From NCBI GenBank assembly GCA_943788775.1, contig CALSRO010000008.1:1-64000 (forward strand): a stretch of 64,000 bases of DNA, given 5' to 3'. How positions within the stretch are numbered: position 1 is the stretch's first letter; every line of letters starts with the position of its first letter. Below, one piece after another: positions 61,758 through 64,000 of the stretch. Made by a program: the position numbers and the translations under genes. Under the pieces are notes generated by a model, which was not told the DNA's origin, did not search any database, and saw only the letters and a list, made by a program, of their open reading frames with translations. The DNA is from an uncultured Flavobacteriales bacterium. GTDB lineage: Bacteria > Bacteroidota > Bacteroidia > Flavobacteriales_G > Salibacteraceae.

Positions 61758-63932
61758 GAACTTGCTATCAATCATAGTCAAATCATTTCCAGTTCCAGCT
61801 TGATAAACAATAGAGTATGTAGGGTTACTAGTGCTATGAACACCAAGCATCCAACAATGATCAATTGTAACATGATCCGATTGACCAGGAATTTGAACAA
61901 CGTTACCAGAGGTTGTCGTCATTTTCATATCCTTGAATGTAATCCAATCAACACCGTTAAATGCAACAGTAGGAGAAGAACTACCCGCAAGAAGTACATC
62001 ACCCCAATTGCCAGAAGCGCTTTGGAAAGTAATAGTAGCATCTTCACTCGTTCCATCCACATCATCGAATGTTACAGATTCGTTATAAGTGCCAGTCGCA
62101 ACATTGAAAACAACGTGTCCACAAACACCCTTAAGGTTCAAATCTGCCGCTGCTGCGCTGAATGTAGCATAGTCAGCTGGGATTGCATAAGTGCCAGTAA
62201 GACCATTGTAAAGATCAACCCCAACGGTGTCATTGGTCGCAGCACTGTCAGTAACTCCATTTGGCATCGAAGTCCAAACTTTTAACTGATCACCATTATT
62301 AAATGTAATGTTTGATTCAACAACTGCCATCGTATCGGCTTGGGGTGCAAGATTTCCAGTCCATTGCATAGATACTGGAGTTCCACCGTTAATGGAATAG
62401 TTTAATGAACAAGTTGTTAGAGCAACCAATCCTGGGTTTAATAGGATAATGCTTATAGTAGTATCATCAGAACAAAGCGGTGCGTCTGGAGTAATTAAAT
62501 CGCCAGGCTGAGCATTGTTAGTAGGAACAGAATATTCATCAGCTCCAATGTCAGGAGTAGAAGCATTTCTAGTTTCACCATCGATGTCAACGGTAATTCC
62601 AAGAGGTGATCCAGCATTGTTCATTTCTACTGACAATGAGTGAAGATCTGTTGGGCTTTGAAATTGTGGATTTGCTACTACAGAGTTTGCGTCAGCTCCA
62701 CAGGCAGTTTGCCAAGCTGATATTGAAGTCCCTGAAGATCCTGTATATGTATCATAGTTATTAATTTCAGTAGCCGAACCGCCATAATGATATGCGTTAT
62801 TCTGGAAATTCACCAAACTAGCCCATGCTCCATAATAAGAATAACCGTAAAGCGTATAACCATTACCACTCATATTAGCGAGTAAATTATTTGAGAATGA
62901 TGAGGTAGTATAGTTACCGTAGATGTATCCAGTATATCCGGTGCCATTAGTATAAGTTGCAATAGAGTTGTTTATTACATCCGTGTATTGAGTGTAATAC
63001 ATCATTAATCCATATTGTGTGCCACCGTTGGCATTAGAACATGAAATCATGTTGTTGTTAAACTTGATTCGGTCAGATGCAGTACCCTGTGCATAATACA
63101 AATAGAAACCATATGTAGTTCCTGAGTTATCGAGCTCTAGTGTATTACCTGATATTTCTGATCCAGGACCAGCATAATAGGTATACATTCCATAGCATGT
63201 ATTTGATGCATTTGAATTATGGATGTAATTGTCTTTAATGGTCAATTTTGGATAAGCACCATAACCATAAATATATGCACTCATGTAGTTGAAGTCAGTT
63301 ATCTCACTATTTGTGATCGATACTTCAGAGTTTGAATTTGCTTGATATAAGTATCCATAAATACCATAATATCCCCCCTCAATGCTACATTCATCAAAAG
63401 AGAATTTTTGTTCTCCGCCATAGTATGCGTACAGGTAAACAGGGTAAGTTCCACCAGAATAGGCTGGAACTTGGATAAGGCATCCTTCAAAGTTGATATC
63501 TCTGTATGAATACGCGCTGTTATTGTATGCGTAGATGTAGATACAATATGAGCTTGTTCCTATAAGATCAAGATCTCTGAAAGTGATGTTGTTCAAAGCT
63601 CCATAGCCCATGTTGATTACATAACTGCTGCTTGTAATTACTGGGTTACTTGTGTTACCAGATGCACTTTGAAAAGTGATGGTATTAGTAGAGGACGAGC
63701 CAGAAATGCTCGTTGGGAATGTAACGGTCTCGGAATATGTACCTTGCGTTACATTAAACATACAGGCGCCATTAACACCTTGGCTTCCTAGAGCAGAGAC
63801 TGCTGCAGAGAACGTTTGGTAGTTGGTGCCTCCGGTTGCCGAGCCACCATTGATCGTGTAATTTCCGCTCAATTGAGCAAAACCTCCAAATGCGATCAAA
63901 GCACTCGTAATGGAGAGTAGAACTTTTTTCAT
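59757..63932 (-). CDS. T9SS type-A secreted beta-helix surface protein, copy 2 (intact)
   Basis: This 1391-residue protein begins with a signal peptide (LLSITSALIAFGGFAQ). A first beta-helix module follows at about 20-460. A CARDB-like linker lies at about 470-570. A second beta-helix module lies at about 580-960 and opens with the same header as the first (G-T-Y-x-I, TFSAA, F-N-V-x-x-G-T-Y). Then come Ig/PKD-like domains (VTWNVNNQTSTQG, FTDAGTYSVTATDSYGCSS, TTYAWDFGYNG). The last 80 residues are a type-A sorting domain with LYPNPATDNVNF, QVLDLAGRTL and ASGSYLVKV. It should be exported by the T9SS and fixed on the cell surface. The target is unknown; carbohydrate binding or adhesion is usual for such repeats. 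Confidence 0.93.
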   Translation of the reverse strand: MKKVLLSITSALIAFGGFAQLSGNYTINGGSATGGTNYQTFSAAVSALGSQGVNGACMFNVTQGTYSETVTFPTSISGSSSTNTITFQSASGNTSNPVITSSSYVINMGYGALNNITFRDLDLIGTSSYCIYIYAYNNSAYSYRDINFEGCLIQVPAYSGGTYPVYLYAYYGGEQKFSFDECSIEGGYYGIYGYLYQANSNSEVSITNSEITDFNYMSAYIYGYGAYPKLTIKDNYIHNSNASNTCYGMYTYYAGPGSEISGNTLELDNSGTTYGFYLYYAQGTASDRIKFNNNMISCSNANGGTQYGLMMYYTQYTDVINNSIATYTNGTGYTGYIYGNYTTSSFSNNLLANMSGNGYTLYGYSYYGAWASLVNFQNNAYHYGGSATEINNYDTYTGSSGTSISAWQTACGADANSVVANPQFQSPTDLHSLSVEMNNAGSPLGITVDIDGETRNASTPDIGADEYSVPTNNAQPGDLITPDAPLCSDDTTISIILLNPGLVALTTCSLNYSINGGTPVSMQWTGNLAPQADTMAVVESNITFNNGDQLKVWTSMPNGVTDSAATNDTVGVDLYNGLTGTYAIPADYATFSAAAADLNLKGVCGHVVFNVATGTYNESVTFDDVDGTSEDATITFQSASGNWGDVLLAGSSSPTVAFNGVDWITFKDMKMTTTSGNVVQIPGQSDHVTIDHCWMLGVHSTSNPTYSIVYQAGTGNDLTMIDSKFEKGSSWFYSNSGSTSSFKENFVIEDNYMKDQAYGYGYLYYIDGLEMNRNEFRNDSAFASTYAYFPMGYMNYVNNFNITSNYVGATAGQGWYYGMYMINCIGRSNPRSQIANNCITTGNENYQNAYYTLYMSNSGVLDLYNNSFTHAASTSTYTAYLYNGGAIRMKNNSFTNYASNYALYVYGGFTVTESDHNNFYNPGGGLVYFGTSQYSSLQDYQNATGNDMNSVNTDPNWEEFMNCVTCNDTMSNAGQVLATLTDDIQGNARSVQNPDIGPVEFVSPASFTLGGDDTVCGSEVIVEAGPAQSVTWNVNNQTSTQGSVTLTATNEPVTYNVSVSITTEYCGSASDNAVIRLVPNATLDSAAHMCADETLDLEPGGGSAATYNWSNGETTSSITVSEAGTYSVNKMEDGCESDATVVVTQSQGVEIADLDACAADLPISIDASIMNGTSYAWSGGSSINTASNDFTDAGTYSVTATDSYGCSSSDDFGLTVLEEPTAAITQTHSANAYFFDGTSSLYISQNTTYAWDFGYNGQTATTPTAQVVYPWSDPSAPTTYTVTLSIDNGCGTDVDQMDITPDPLGIDAIAEGSFGLYPNPATDNVNFILGSAASAQGTVQVLDLAGRTLSSQIIAAGQLTGEVNVSNLASGSYLVKVSVDGNTSVNTLIKQ

Positions 63933-64000
63933 GTTATTATAATTTAAATTAGAGAGGAAAAGTAGAGAGGTTTGCTCATCCTATTTAAACCAATTGATTG

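Noticed and set aside
55267-63932. CRISPR-like or transposon-like repeats
   Set aside because: The repetition is explained by two paralogous coding genes and protein modules. No short regular repeats with unique spacers, no terminal inverted repeats and no transposase were seen.

Overview
The window is a chromosomal segment of a member of the Bacteroidota, most likely a marine-type Flavobacteriales relative (Cryomorphaceae, Schleiferiaceae or Crocinitomicaceae grade; the exact family is a guess). Four kinds of evidence support this: type IX secretion (T9SS) C-terminal sorting domains of both the A and B types, a PorG/DUF6089-like barrel, a guaB - PpiC foldase - lipoprotein - surA gene string, and TAnnTTTG-type promoter boxes. 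No tRNA, rRNA, CRISPR array or insertion sequence was seen.

Region 1 (1-41074, all + strand) is a large surface polysaccharide locus of tightly packed, often overlapping genes. It opens with the 3' part of a Wzc-type tyrosine autokinase with a Tyr/Gly-rich tail, then a PglK/MsbA-type ABC flippase broken by four +1 frame steps. From about 3.2 to 24.5 kb follows an AT-richer block. It holds nonulosonic (sialic-acid-like) sugar genes: a CBS-NeuB-TIM-barrel fusion, a CMP-sugar synthetase fused to a PseG-like domain, and a second NeuB. It also holds a sulfotransferase, a formyltransferase, glycosyltransferases, and an unusual run of asparagine synthetase, tandem flavodoxin-like protein, enolase-superfamily enzyme, ATP-grasp ligase and NodB-like deacetylase. 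From 24.5 to 41 kb the base composition is GC-richer. This part has glycosyltransferases, a GT-C-like membrane protein, an MBOAT acyltransferase with an SGNH partner, an ArnC-like transferase, a second sulfotransferase, WecE, a Wzy/WaaL-like polymerase or ligase, a second AsnB and a WcaF-like acetyltransferase. Together they describe a complex, probably sulfated, acylated and amidated glycan containing a nonulosonate and probably Fuc4N.

Region 2 (41079-50514) is core and envelope genes. It holds a small secreted protein and a PorG-like barrel on the - strand. On the + strand are a T9SS type-B secreted FN3-like protein, guaB, and three consecutive periplasmic foldase genes ending in surA.

Region 3 (50511-54762, - strand) is a MacAB-type export operon: ATPase, two FtsX/MacB permeases and a membrane-fusion adaptor. 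A small Cys-rich lipoprotein lies beside it.

Region 4 (55267-64000, - strand) is a tandem pair of very large T9SS-secreted beta-helix surface proteins. Their 3' parts are mosaically identical at the DNA level, including a tract of about 938 bp that looks identical by eye, flanked by DNA that differs mainly at synonymous sites. This is the mark of recent gene conversion. The copy at 55317-59495 carries six extra single bases relative to its sister, which put most of its sorting domain out of frame; the sister is intact.

The most interesting signals are the asnB-flavoprotein-enolase-ATP-grasp module in the nonulosonate block, the mosaic twin adhesins, and the insertion-only frameshift clusters shared by the ABC flippase and the first adhesin.
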